A program made the position numbers and the translations under genes. Shown here one piece after another: positions 22,901-33,528 of a DNA stretch of 64,000 bases. The notes beneath the pieces were generated by a model, which saw only the letters and a list, made by a program, of their open reading frames with translations, was not told the DNA's origin and ran no database searches. The stretch spans positions 28,786,001 to 28,850,000 of the forward strand of contig NC_081818.1 in the NCBI RefSeq assembly GCF_030704535.1. Direction: 5' to 3'. Numbering within the stretch: the first letter of the stretch is position 1; each line of letters starts with the position of its first letter. Origin of the DNA: Vitis vinifera (taxonomy: Eukaryota; Streptophyta; Magnoliopsida; Vitales; Vitaceae).

Positions 22901-23500
22901 TAACAGAAATCCACAATCAGAATCACTCTGAGAACTCTTTAGTAAGAAATCAGTGTGATATACTCTCAGTAGTCTCTAGAAGGTATGCCTAGTTTCTTTC
23001 AAAATGCAGCAGAATAAAATAAATTAAAAATTTAGATCATAGACTTCTCGTTAAAAACCTTAACCTCAACCCAGTACAATGCTATCACATCACCTTTGTT
23101 TATTTAACTGAGCTATTAACTTCCTAAAGAAAGAACATACTATTAGATATAACGACTCAAAATTCAAAATTGCTTAGATTTTCCATCGTTTTCTCATCAA
23201 CCAAACGGGAATTCTGATAAAAGAAAAAAATAAAAAACAAAAAGAAAAGAAAGAAATACCCTTTTACAAGCGGAAATTGGATGGTGAACCATTGGCTGCC
23301 CAGCCAGCGGAAACAGAGGCTTCAGCGTATTGAAGGAAAGAGGCCTAAATCGAGTCCCTGAAAAAAAATCAAATCCAATTATTCAAAAACAAAACTCCAA
23401 AAAAAAAAAAAAAAAAAAAAGCAATAGAGAAGAAGGAGATACCTTTGGTGGGGCCACCCACCATGATCACAGCGACCACCTTCTCCTCCGAACTCTGCAT
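16909..23500 (-). CDS. KJC1: GDP-mannose pyrophosphorylase alpha-type subunit (GMPPA/KONJAC-like)
   Basis: Fifteen exons on the minus strand: 23500-23443, 23357-23260, 22895-22795, 22660-22582, 22248-22188, 22018-21972, 21855-21763, 21654-21564, 20558-20510, 18612-18496, 18411-18264, 17638-17546, 17473-17405, 17154-17112, 17009-16909. All phases join and give 415 residues, the length I recall for Arabidopsis At1g74910. The N-terminus has a nucleotidyltransferase fold with [14 protein letters not shown]; the inserted residues before GTR mark the GMPPA branch. [15 protein letters not shown] and [13 protein letters not shown] follow. The C-terminus is a left-handed beta-helix of hexapeptides ([20 protein letters not shown]) ending QEEIIL. 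KONJAC proteins are known to stimulate VTC1/CYT1, the catalytic GDP-mannose pyrophosphorylase, and so feed mannan, ascorbate and N-glycan synthesis. The donor of exon 13 is GC rather than GT. KJC1 versus KJC2 is not settled. Confidence 0.94.
17403..17405 (-). other. GC-AG intron donor in the GMPPA gene
   Basis: Exon 13 ends ..CGTGTCCAG followed by GCAAGTCT on the minus strand. Apart from the C at +2 it is a perfect donor (CAG/GCAAGT), the usual form of GC-AG introns. The acceptor at 17156-17155 is normal and the phase fits. Confidence 0.75.
19435..20327. mobile_element. hAT-like non-autonomous element with 8-bp duplication
   Basis: The left end CAGTGGCGGAGCCAG and the complement of the right end CACTGGTGGAGCCAG form 15-bp terminal inverted repeats with two mismatches. 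The flanks CTGGCACT (19427-19434) and TTGGCACT (20328-20335) match at 7 of 8. CAGNGGCGGA-type ends with 8-bp duplications are typical of hAT elements. The 893-bp interior is AT-rich without a transposase frame. It lies in GMPPA intron 9. Confidence 0.7.
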
Positions 23501-23764
23501 CTTCAATCGAAAGCTAGGTCTTCCAACTCACACCCAGTTTCTCGTGGTCTTCGACTCAGACTCTCTGTGTTTGCGATCTGATTGGCCAGCGAAGCGAGTT
23601 CGTGTTTTGTTTGAGTGGGAAAGTCGAAACTCTGGAGTGGAACTGAGTCAGGCCTCAAAACGACGTCGTCTGGAGTTAAGTGGGCCCATATATGAAAATT
23701 GGAAACTTTGATTGGGCTGGGCTGCATTTCTGGGTCACCCATATGAAATACCTTATGAGCATTA

Positions 23765-24924
23765 GGGCATGTTTGGTTGCTGTTTTTGAAAACTGTTCTG
23801 GAAAATAGTTTTTGAGAACAGTTTTTAAGAACAGTTTTTGGTGTTTTTTTAAAAAAAATTATGTTTGGGAACTGAATTTTAAAAAACAGTTTTTGTTCTC
23901 AAAAACAAAAAAACATGTTTGGTTGAGTTAATAAAAAAAAAAATCAGAACAAATAAAACAAAAGACACGTTTGAAAGATGTTTTTTTTTTCTTTTCTAAT
24001 TAATAAAATATTTTCTTCAAGTAATTTTATATTATAAATTTATAAATAATTTTTAGATATATAGTTCATTTAAATTAAAAAAATTATTTATTTTATTAAT
24101 TTAAAAATAAAAATATATTTTATATTTTTTTAAAATAAATCAAACATAATAAAATTATTTTTATTAATATTTTTTTATTTAATCTTTAACTTTATTAAAA
24201 ATTATGTTCTTGTGATTTGTTAATTTATTTTTTATCTCTACTAAAACCAAAAATTAAAAATGCCACCCACTTCTCTCCCTCTCTCGGGCATCAAGAAGCC
24301 CTTTTCTGAAGTTGCCCTCCATCGGGCATCAAGAAGCCCTTTTCTGAAGTTGCCCTCCAGCTGAGAGAATCCCTAAAAGGCCCTATTTTCCTCTGCGACT
24401 CTCAATCCTCGCAGGTACTAATCTAATCATGTTATTATTATTATTATTTTTTTTGCAACCCCCGTTTGATTCCCAAGAAAATCCATCCCCCATTCGATTT
24501 CCGGGAAAATTCATCCTCGTTTGATTTCCGAGAAAATCCAAGCAAAAACCCCAAGGAAAACAAAAAAAAAATGGATTTTCTTGCTCCCTGTGTTTTCTGG
24601 ATCCGTTTTAGGGGTCTCTTTGCTATTGTGCCATTGGATTTAAATTTCACAACCTTGAATCAAGACTGAGATTGTGCTGGAGAAGAGATGAGAACGGGAA
24701 GAAAAAAAAAACACGGAGAACAGATGGTTTTTTTTTGTTTAATTTTGTTCTGTAAACAGTAAAAAAACGGGGAAAACAACATTTTGTTGTTCTCTAAACA
24801 GTGCCATTTTGAGAACACGGGAAACAATAAAAACAAAAACAACCCTCTCAACCAAACGAGTTTTTTGTGTTTTTTGTTTTCAAGAACAGAAAACAGTTCT
24901 TGAAAACACTAAACAAACAGGCCC
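23765..24924. mobile_element. Long PIF/Harbinger-like TIR element, TTA duplication
   Basis: Left end GGGCATGTTTGGTTGCTG.. and complement of right end GGGCCTGTTTGTTTAGTG.. continue into runs like TTTTTGAAAACTGTTCT. Both flanks are TTA (23762-23764 and 24925-24927). The 1160-bp interior has no transposase. It contains a perfect 38-bp tandem duplication (24284-24321/24322-24359) and a decayed 27-bp repeat near 24465-24540. A relative lies at 34099-35336. It begins 265 bp upstream of the GMPPA ATG. Confidence 0.75.
24284..24359. repeat. Perfect 38-bp tandem duplication
   Basis: Two adjoining identical units, each starting TCGGGCATCAAGAAGCCC and ending GTTGCCCTCCA (24284-24321 and 24322-24359), lie inside the TIR element above. 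Perfect identity points to a recent event. Confidence 0.9.
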
Positions 24925-25170
24925 TTACTCTTTTTTTTTTTTCTTTTGTTTTAATTTTTTTTTTCTTTTTCTTTTTCATTTTTCTTTTAATCATATGAGA
25001 ATGAGCTCAACAATTTTTTAATCCCTATCTTATATCGATCCCCTTAGGATAAAAAATTTATGAAAGTTATTTTTTCAAATATGGGTTTGATTTTATCTTT
25101 TTTAATCAAATATTTTGAAATTTTTAATCAAGATAGTACCTTTTGTTTTAAGAGATTTTATCAAGATTAA

Positions 25171-25400
25171 AAGGGTGTTTGTTTTTTAAAATTTTTTCTG
25201 AAAGTAATTTGTTTTCAGAATTTAAGTTATTTGTTTTTATTTTTATTTTTTTATAACTTATTATAAACTTAACATATTGATTTTTCTTTACTTTTTAATA
25301 CTTTATATAAATAAAATATTATAAAAACAAACAACCTAATACTTAAAACTATTAAATATTAAAGTTCTATTTAGAATTAAGTAAAAAATCAAACATCACC
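25171..25400. mobile_element. Tourist-like MITE, first of two local copies
   Basis: GGGTGTTTGTTTTTTAAA at the left faces AAAAATCAAACATCACC at the right. The inner right part (AAAGTTCTATTTAGAATTAAG) is shared with the copy at 25966-26192. The exact duplication is uncertain (TAA on the right). Confidence 0.6.
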
Positions 25401-25684
25401 TAAGTCTTTTTTAAATGTAACTAGAATAAGTAATTAATCAAAATTTCTTTCACGGTATCATCATAAAAACACTTTTAATTTAATTTATAATATTTCACTT
25501 TTGGCAATTCACTTTTATAGGAAGGACTAATTTCTATTGCTTAAAAAGTAATTAAGTAATAACAAGGTGATTTTTAAAATTGATTTTTTTCGGGTTTTAC
25601 CAAAACACTTAATTTTTTTTTTATAGAATTTCCTTTCAAATATTAGAAAACATCTCTAAGGAATTACTCCCAAATAGACTCTTA

Positions 25685-26221
25685 GACTATGTTTGATTCC
25701 TGAAATTTTGAGAGAAATGTGAAGGAAAGAAAATAGTGAGGAAAAATAAAAAATAAAATGTTAAGAAAAAAAAATCAAAATCAATAAATTATTGTTATAT
25801 ATTTCTTCAAACTCATTTAACTTATTTTCCTTTATTATATAAGGATTGAATAATTATAAAATGTATACATTTTTAGTTAATTTTAATTTTATTTTCTTTC
25901 ATATTTTTCATAATAAAATTAATCATGAGAAAAACCATTTTTCTTAATATTTTTTTCTTTACTTAGGTGATGTTTGTTTTTCTATTTTTTCATGATTTAT
26001 TATAAACTTTTTATTAAATAAAAAAACTAAAATATGTAACTTTTTCTAACTAGAAAAAATAACATATTAGTTTTTTTTTTCACTTTTTAATACTTAATAG
26101 AAATAAAATACTACAAAAGCAAACAACCTAATATTTAATACTATTAAACATTAAAGTTCTATTTAGAATTAAGTAAAAAAACAAACGCCGCCTTAATAGT
26201 TTCTCAAAACCAAACATAGCC
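25685..26221. mobile_element. MITE interrupted by a second MITE
   Basis: The outer ends GACTATGTTTGATTCC and, complemented, GGCTATGTTTGGTTTTGAG are flanked by TTA at 25682-25684 and 26222-26224. Inside lies a second element (25966-26192). Without it the outer element is about 310 bp. Confidence 0.65.
25966..26192. mobile_element. Nested Tourist-like MITE, TTA duplication
   Basis: The ends GGTGATGTTTGTTTTTC and, complemented, GGCGGCGTTTGTTTTTT have TTA flanks at 25963-25965 and 26193-26195. Same family and orientation as 25171-25400. Confidence 0.7.
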
Positions 26222-26714
26222 TTACTGGTACATTTCTTGCAATGTCACACCATAAAAGAGTTCCTATCACACGAGCCTAGGTGACAAATTCCTATTAACA
26301 ACAGCCCAGAAACTGAAATATTGAGTTTGGGTTGCCCTGATGTTGGTCCACCACATCCATGTTGTATACAAGTGGGCTTAGTGTTTCCACAGCTCAAATT
26401 TGGGCTGAGAAAACACTGAAAATGACAAGCTTTCTGAATCTTATTACTCATCATTTGCAAAATTTCAAGCCTAAGTATTGATCTCCCATGCCTTTTTGAA
26501 TCATATTTCCAGATGGGTCCAATACCAGATTCCTTATCAGGGCAAGAAAATGAAAATCCTGGAATCTAGTTCTATTGCTTTTTTCAGACTCTGCAAACAG
26601 CTTGAGTACAGTACTACAGCATGTTTATTTATTCAGTAGTTCCAAATTCAGCTTACTTCACACACATCACTTTGATTTTCTGGTACCCATACATGTTTCA
26701 AATTCCTCATTGCA

Positions 26715-29700
26715 TTATGGAGGAGAATACCAACCCCATTGCTTATCAGAGGTGTACTGTGTGACTTGCTTTACAGTCAAGTAGTTTTCAAGGCCCCTGC
26801 AAATCAAGTATTATCGGTAAGTAACCATTGATAATATACTGATTCTAGTGTGAAGCATAGACATAACTGCAAACTTGGAAATTGTCATACCATTCCCCTA
26901 ATTCACGCCCAATACCGCTATGCTTAATGCCTCCCCAAGGAGCTTGATCAAAGCAGGGTTGAGAGCAGTTCACCCATACAACCCCTGCCTGAAGAACCTG
27001 TAAAGAACAATGAAGAACATTTGCGTATGGGGGCAGTAGATATTATGTTGTGTTTGAATGCTGTGTGGAAGTGTTTTAATTGTTTTCAGTAATATGTAAA
27101 CAGGGTAGATGGCAATCTCCCATTCTCTTTACTCTTTATAATGTGGCAGTCCATTGCTGCTTACCCATCTGATGCTGGTGGATCAGATATTATTGGAAAC
27201 AAGTGTTTCAGGCAGATTAAAGTATGGTTTCTGTTAACAGCAATTTTTCTTCAAGAAAACATTTTCTATGATATAATAAATTGACAAATAAATGTAAACA
27301 CAACAACAACTCCCACTAGTTTATTATGAACTTTAGCTCCTCACCATCACTCAGGCCTGTTGGCTGTAGGTAAAACTAAAAACTTGATCTTACCTTGGTC
27401 AAGCGCTCACACCTTTCTAGATCATTGGAAACCACAGCAGCTCCCAACCCGTAACTGTCAAGACCAACAGCAAATGAAGCAACCATGAACTGCCAAGGCA
27501 TAGGCGACACAGATAAACAAGAAAAATTTTGGAAGGAGCAACTTACTGAGTATCATTGGCTAGTTGAGTGGCTTCTTCTTCAGTGGCAAATGTTTTGACA
27601 CATAAAACAGGTCCAAAAACCTCCTCCCTCCAAATTTGCATGGAGGTACTAACATCTGTTATGATGGTCGGTTCAATAAAGAATCCTTTCTTCAAATGCT
27701 GCCATCACAAACACATGTGGATCAGCTACAAATGCAAGGTGATATAACTGTGAAATGGTGATAAGAATAAGCAGGAGGATTTCACCTGAGGGCGGACTCC
27801 TCCATACAGAATGGTAGCACCTTCACTCTTAGCGGTTGAAATAAAATTCAGTATCTTCTCATACTAAAAAATGGGAGAACACCCTTATTATCAAGTCCAG
27901 TGTATTATAATTTCACTGAGAAATTTTGCAAGATTGATGAGAGGACAGTAGTGTTGTAAACTTATTAAGTCACTTCAACAGCCACTTCATGACTGAATTC
28001 ATAACAGTATACTACTATACCAAATAAAATCAGGATGGAGCATAAAAGGAAGAATCTTGAGTATGTTGTAAATGCTTGCTGTTATAGAACAGATATTGTA
28101 GATGTTTAAAAATTTTAAAAAGAAAAGTAAAGAACCGAAAAAGACAGAGCTAACATTAAGCAGCATTTATACCTGTCCTTCACTAACAATAGCGCCAAGC
28201 CTGCAACCTTCTTCCAGTGGATCTGAAATTTTGATGCTTTTACTCCATTGAATGAGTTTTTCCACGAATTTTGCTGCAATATTTTCCTGAAATGATGCCA
28301 GTTAGTTTTATCGATCCAGACATTTGAGAGAGACAACAAACCAAAAAACAAGTAAAGTGGGCATAAATGACAACTCCATTTCAGTATCTACAAGAATCCT
28401 AAGAAGCAATTTTCTCTTTCCACTCAATCTGTGGACTACATGCCTAAAACATTAGAGGATGAACCAATGCTAGAAGGACTTGGAGCTTTCTGTTGGAAGT
28501 ATTGATCCTGCATGAAGCTAGATTCATGAATACAAAAAATTCATTCTTCAGCAAAAGGGCTGGTAAAAGCATGCATAAATAATCAATTATAAAGTCCTGA
28601 TCACAAATTTACTGATGTAACATAGTCAAAATTGCTGTCTTCATATCTTTTTTTTAGCTATTTTGATGTGAGGATGATTGACCACAAGAAAAAGCTAAAT
28701 ATATAATGGAACCTTTTGAGTTCTCTTTACTCACATGAACAAGAAGCCGGGAAGTTGCACTGCAGATTTGACCATTATTTGGAAAGCAACCATAAAGAGT
28801 CCATTCTATGGCTGTTCAGAATCACAAAAAAAGAAAAAAAGAAAAAGAAAAGACTAAATATAGACACCAAGATCAACAAATATGCTGCAAGTTCCATGGT
28901 GAAAGTAGTCAGGTGCCAGACTTTTTTAAGTCTCCAATGGAAAATCAGTAATATTCCATATTGTTTCCTGTGAAGAGCCATCTAGCTTCTTATTGTGAAG
29001 GAGTGATGATCCTGAAATTTTGAGTTGTGTTTCAAATGCGACTTACCGTTATCAAGATCTACATCCTCAAACACAAGAATTGGACTCTTTCCACCAAGCT
29101 CTAGTGAAATAGGCTGCAAGGGCCCATAAAAGATAAATGAGAAGGGGAAAAAATAGCATTAACTTTTCCAGGAAAGATGCAGGTAGATGATAAACTAATA
29201 CCTTGATCGTTTGAGCTGCAGTTGTCATGATTTTGATTCCTGTTGCAGTGCTTCCAGTAAATGCAATCTGAAAGAGAACCAACATAACTGTGGCTATTTT
29301 GGTAGAAGTCCATTCTTATAAAGCTTACCACAAGTCCACAATAAACTACTGGATATACATGATGTGCAATGTTAAGAATTATACATTTTTTAATAGATGA
29401 CAAACTGGAGGACTTCCAAACCTTATCAACATGAGGATGAGATGCCAGAGGAGCACCGGCTTCTGGGCCTAATCCAGTCAAAATGTTTAGCACGCCAGGA
29501 GGAAGAGCCACATCTCTACAAACTTCAGCTAACTCCAAACAAGTCCTGAAATTGGAATCAAGATGAGAGTTGCAAAGAAACAGTCGATACATAAAAAATT
29601 AAAGATGAAAAGAAAGAAGTCTTACACAGATGCCAATTCAGATGGCTTCAGTATAGCAGTACAGCCAGCAGCCAGAGCAGGAGCAACTTTCCATGCAGCC

Positions 29701-31442
29701 ATCAAAAGAGGGTAGTTCCTTCAGTACACACAAAATGCGGATCATAGTTAATGAGGAATTAAGATTGTTATTTACAAGTATCCAGCACCAACACAACTAT
29801 AATCAACACTACTTGGAACTGGCTACACATATGCGACTCAGAGCCTAACCAGAATTAGAAGTACAAACACCAAGATTTAAACACAATCTTATAAGCTAGA
29901 ACCGGTTAAACAACCAAAAAGGAAGTCCTTTTATAACAACCTTGCTGTTTAATAGAACCTAAATAGAAATACAGAAACTAACTGCGTCTTACAGAAATCG
30001 TCCAGGATGATTATGTAACTAAATACATATAAGCAGGTGCATGTGCACACACGCACACAAATTGGGAAATTTTTTCAAATAGCTATTAGTGTGAAATTTG
30101 AATAAAAAGAGCATTTATGCAAGGATATGCATAGACACGAATGCATGTTTAGCAACTGAATCAAACCGAAGTATCATAGTAATTTCCATATTAATCATCT
30201 GTATAGAGTAATCAGATTTCCCTTTACAATTACAAGATGCATATAATGATCCAGAGTACTGACAAGAACAGGCAGCAGAAATTTTATCAGGAATGCATTC
30301 ATGTCGCAACTTTATAACAATTAGCAGATAAGTGAAACATACAAGGATATAGCAAACTTAAAGAGTCCAATACAAGACCTTTGAAAGTGAAACAAACCTT
30401 AGTGAGTTCATTCAATACTGTATGGTTTTAAAGGAATAAAAAACGAATGGGATTCACATGATAACATGATTTTTTTTTTCTGCCTAACATAAAGCTTAAA
30501 TTTAGCATAAATCCAGAAAAAGGAGACTGAATAGATGACCAAAGAAAAGGAAATTAACGAATACCAAGGAGTGATCAGCGCAACAACTCCAATTGGCTCT
30601 TTAAGAACATGAGTCTTAAATGATTCCATAGGAATAGAGATAGGAATCCTTTGCTTTGCATCTAAAGCTTCTGCAAGTTCTGCATAATACTTGAAACACC
30701 CAGCAACAGAAACCTAAATGATATTAAGAAGCCAACAAGTCAATTATCAGCTGTTCAACAATATTAGGTTAAAAAGACTACGTTTTTTTGTACACATACC
30801 ATATCAGATATTGCTTCATCAATTGGCTTTCCACAGTCAACAACTTCTAATTTGGCCAGTTCAATCTTCCTCTCCAATATCTGCATCCGAATTGAAAGGC
30901 CACTTCACAACATCTAAAACAAGGAGGAAAAACTCTGCAGCTTGGTCTTTTCAGGTTCTACATCTAATTGTAAGGATCACCCATGATCCAATCCCCCATC
31001 CCCATTCTTATCTATATGTTCAATAGAAAAAGCAGTCATAAGGGAAGAATAAAAAACCCAACTATGACAGATCGAGAAAAACATCTTATAGAAAGAGAGA
31101 AAATCAAACACCTTATCGGCGATGGCCCGCAAGAACTTGGCACGAAAAGAACCAGAAGTAGAGGCCCAAGAATCAGGCTTAGAGAAAGCTCTGCGGGCAG
31201 CTTCAACTGCAATATCCACATCTTCAGCGGTAGCTGCAGGGATGTCACCTGAAACAGGCCACACCCATGAAACTTTACCAACAGATAGATTCATTATCAC
31301 CACAAAAAAGTTGAACAGGAGTGTTGCTGAAACCAATGATTTCTTGCGTGGCAGGGTTGATGATCGGAATTCTCTTTTTCAAGAGTGGCTCTCTCCACTC
31401 TCCGTCGATGAAGAGTTGACGGGATGGGATTGGGACTGCCAT
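26715..31442 (-). CDS. ALDH10: ALDH10 aminoaldehyde / betaine-aldehyde dehydrogenase
   Basis: NAD-dependent enzyme oxidising omega-aminoaldehydes, and in some species betaine aldehyde. Exons on the minus strand: 31442-31334, 31248-31112, 30880-30800, 30713-30565, 29718-29626, 29545-29422, 29267-29202, 29113-29047, 28811-28735, 28286-28173, 27863-27786, 27698-27547, 27454-27394, 26997-26891, 26796-26715. All phases fit; 498 residues. It starts [19 protein letters not shown] (a second ATG lies three bases upstream). Catalytic residues are present: ITPWNYPLLM, base E258 in LELGGKSP and nucleophile C292 in [12 protein letters not shown]. It ends QWGWYSPP with no SKL peroxisomal signal. Two pocket positions differ from betaine aldehyde dehydrogenases (P286 and V442; see findings), so aminoaldehydes are the more likely substrates. 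No disabling change is seen. Confidence 0.93.
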
Positions 31443-31445
31443 CAT

Positions 31446-32090
31446 CGTCGGTGATCGCTGATGAGCTCACGGGTCTCTGCTTTTCTTCATTCTCAGGCTT
31501 TTTACAGCACTGGGGCCTTTAACGTTGGCTTCTGTTTGTTTGTTTTCAAATTTTGCAATCATCGCCGTTTTCTACCACTATTGCGGTCTTATATTTAAGA
31601 AAAAAGGCATTGGGACCAAGGAAATATCTTAAAAGTTTTAAGCTTGCAGGGTCCAAATTGCGGAGATGGGTGGAAGACCTCCTGTCAAACCAAGTCCTAA
31701 TACCGTATTGAACAACCAATTTTTTTTTTAAATTTAAATTTATGGGATTTGAGCTCTATATGCATGCTACTCGTTAACTAATGTGTATGATTTGGAATTC
31801 ATTGTACCAAACATCGAATACAACTCCTGCATTTAGAAGTATGAGTAATAAAAAAAGTAGGCACAAGTTATATACTAATTTTATTTTATTTTTTTGCCTT
31901 TTGTTCACCATTAAAGTACTGGGTAATGACAAACTCATACATAACATCAAATTTTGTAGAGAAAAAGAAAAAGAAAATCTCTAAAAATGGCTAATGATAA
32001 ACCTATGCTAACAGGTATACCAAAGAAAGGAAAAAGAAACCTATGAGAAAAGCTCAGAAATCAAGCATTACAGAACCAACCACTAGTCAC
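31446..32090. other. Spacer between ALDH10 and the first AAA-ATPase gene
   Basis: The part next to 31445 is the ALDH10 promoter and leader. The rest will include the 3' UTR of the ATPase locus. No other gene is seen. Confidence 0.5.
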
Positions 32091-33528
32091 TCAAACCCTT
32101 CCTTGGCCGATCATTTTCCTCGATGATTTGGCTCCTTTGGCTGATAATTTCTTCTTCAGCCTTGCTTCTGTTTTCCTCTGAATTGCTGAAATCAAGCCCT
32201 CCAAGCAGATTCGCGCATCTTTCATAAGAGTTTTGGTGGTTAGATGCTCAGCAACATCAGCTGGGGTCATATCCACTTCCCTCAACAACTCTCTAATCTT
32301 TGGGAACAGATGATGTGATTCCACATTCAGGTAATTCCTAGCCAGAACTTTGAATGCTTCATAGGTACAGTAGGATAGCTCTATATGCTTATCCATCCGT
32401 CCTTTCCGAATCAAAGCTTGGTCCAGTTTCTCTACATGATTAGTTGTGAACACTATGACTCTTTCTCCCCCACAAGCCGACCACAGCCCATCGATGAAAT
32501 TCAGAAGCCCAGATAATGTGACCTTGCTGGTTTTGGTGCCCTTTTCTTTTCCTTCTTTCTTCTCTTTCTCATCTTCCTCCTCCTCTGAATCCTCGTATGT
32601 TGCTGCTTTCTTCCTTTGACCAGTGAGATCGAGGGAACAATCAATGTCTTCAATCACAATGATAGACTTGCTTGATATCTCCATCAACAGCATCTTCAAC
32701 TCAGTGTTGTTCTCCACCCCAGTAAGTTCCAGATCATAAACGTCATAATTCAAGAGATTAGCCATGACTGCAATCATGGTGGACTTACCAGTCCCTGGAG
32801 GGCCATAAAGGAGATACCCACGCTTCCAAGCTCTACCAATTCTCCTATAATACTCTTCATTCCCACTGAATGCTATGAGATCCTCCATAATTTTCCTCCT
32901 TCTCGGGCTCCAACGCCAGCGTCTCGAACGTTGCAGTGTGCTCAAACGCTACCCAGTTCCACTCGCCCTCCTTATTGGTATAAAGCTTCTTCTGCCTGTT
33001 TCTGTCTTTGAGCGCTTTACCCTCTCTTAGCACATAATTCAGGTAAGGCCCAGAGATAAGATCCCAGTGACGCTGGTGGAAAGTGAGAGTGTAATACCTC
33101 CTATCATCGCTCTGTCCTCGAACTGGGTATATTGAAATTGACTTCCTGTTGAGATTTTGTTTTCCAGATATCCACCATACTTGGACTCCCTGAAACACAT
33201 CTACCACCTCCTCATGATCATCAATGCTCAAAACCAGAGACCTGCTGTTCTTAACTAAACCACCTTTGAGCTTGGAGGCTTGCCTGGTGGACTTGTAGCC
33301 GAGGTAAGTCTGGATGTCCTTGTAAGCTTCGCTCCGTGCTCCCCACTTTCCGGTGAACTCATCGAAAGTGATTTCAATATAAGGATTGAAGAAATTCACC
33401 AGTTTCTGATAGTATCTCCTGATGAAGTCACCAAGGCGCTGAGGGAAGTGGTTCTGAAACATAGCCCACATGAACATTGCACTGCCCACCATGGATCCCA
33501 CATTCCCGAACATATCTCTGCTCTCCAT
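32091..33528 (-). pseudogene. BCS1-like AAA-ATPase (AATP1/ASD type), split by a frameshift
   Basis: One intronless gene is visible in two frames. From the ATG at 33528 come MESRDMFGNVGSMVGSAMFM (signal-anchor-like), the AAA-associated N-terminal domain (PYIEITFDEFTGKWG, YYTLTFHQRHWDLISGPYLN) and TFETLALEPEK. The frame then shifts by one base near 32888-32897, where an extra A follows GAGAAGGAGGAAA. The other frame continues with IMEDLIAF, Walker A GPPGTGKS, Walker B IIVIEDIDCS, SGLLNFIDGLWSACGGERV and a tail to 32091. The neighbour at 35759-37138 reads TLALDPEKKKEIMDDLM through the same site. Everything else is conserved, so this is a recent pseudogene, an allele defect or a sequence error. 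A TATATATA at 33581-33588 may be its promoter. Confidence 0.85.

Noticed and set aside
31122-31454. 110-codon plus-strand frame
   Set aside because: It is antisense to ALDH10 exons 1 and 2.
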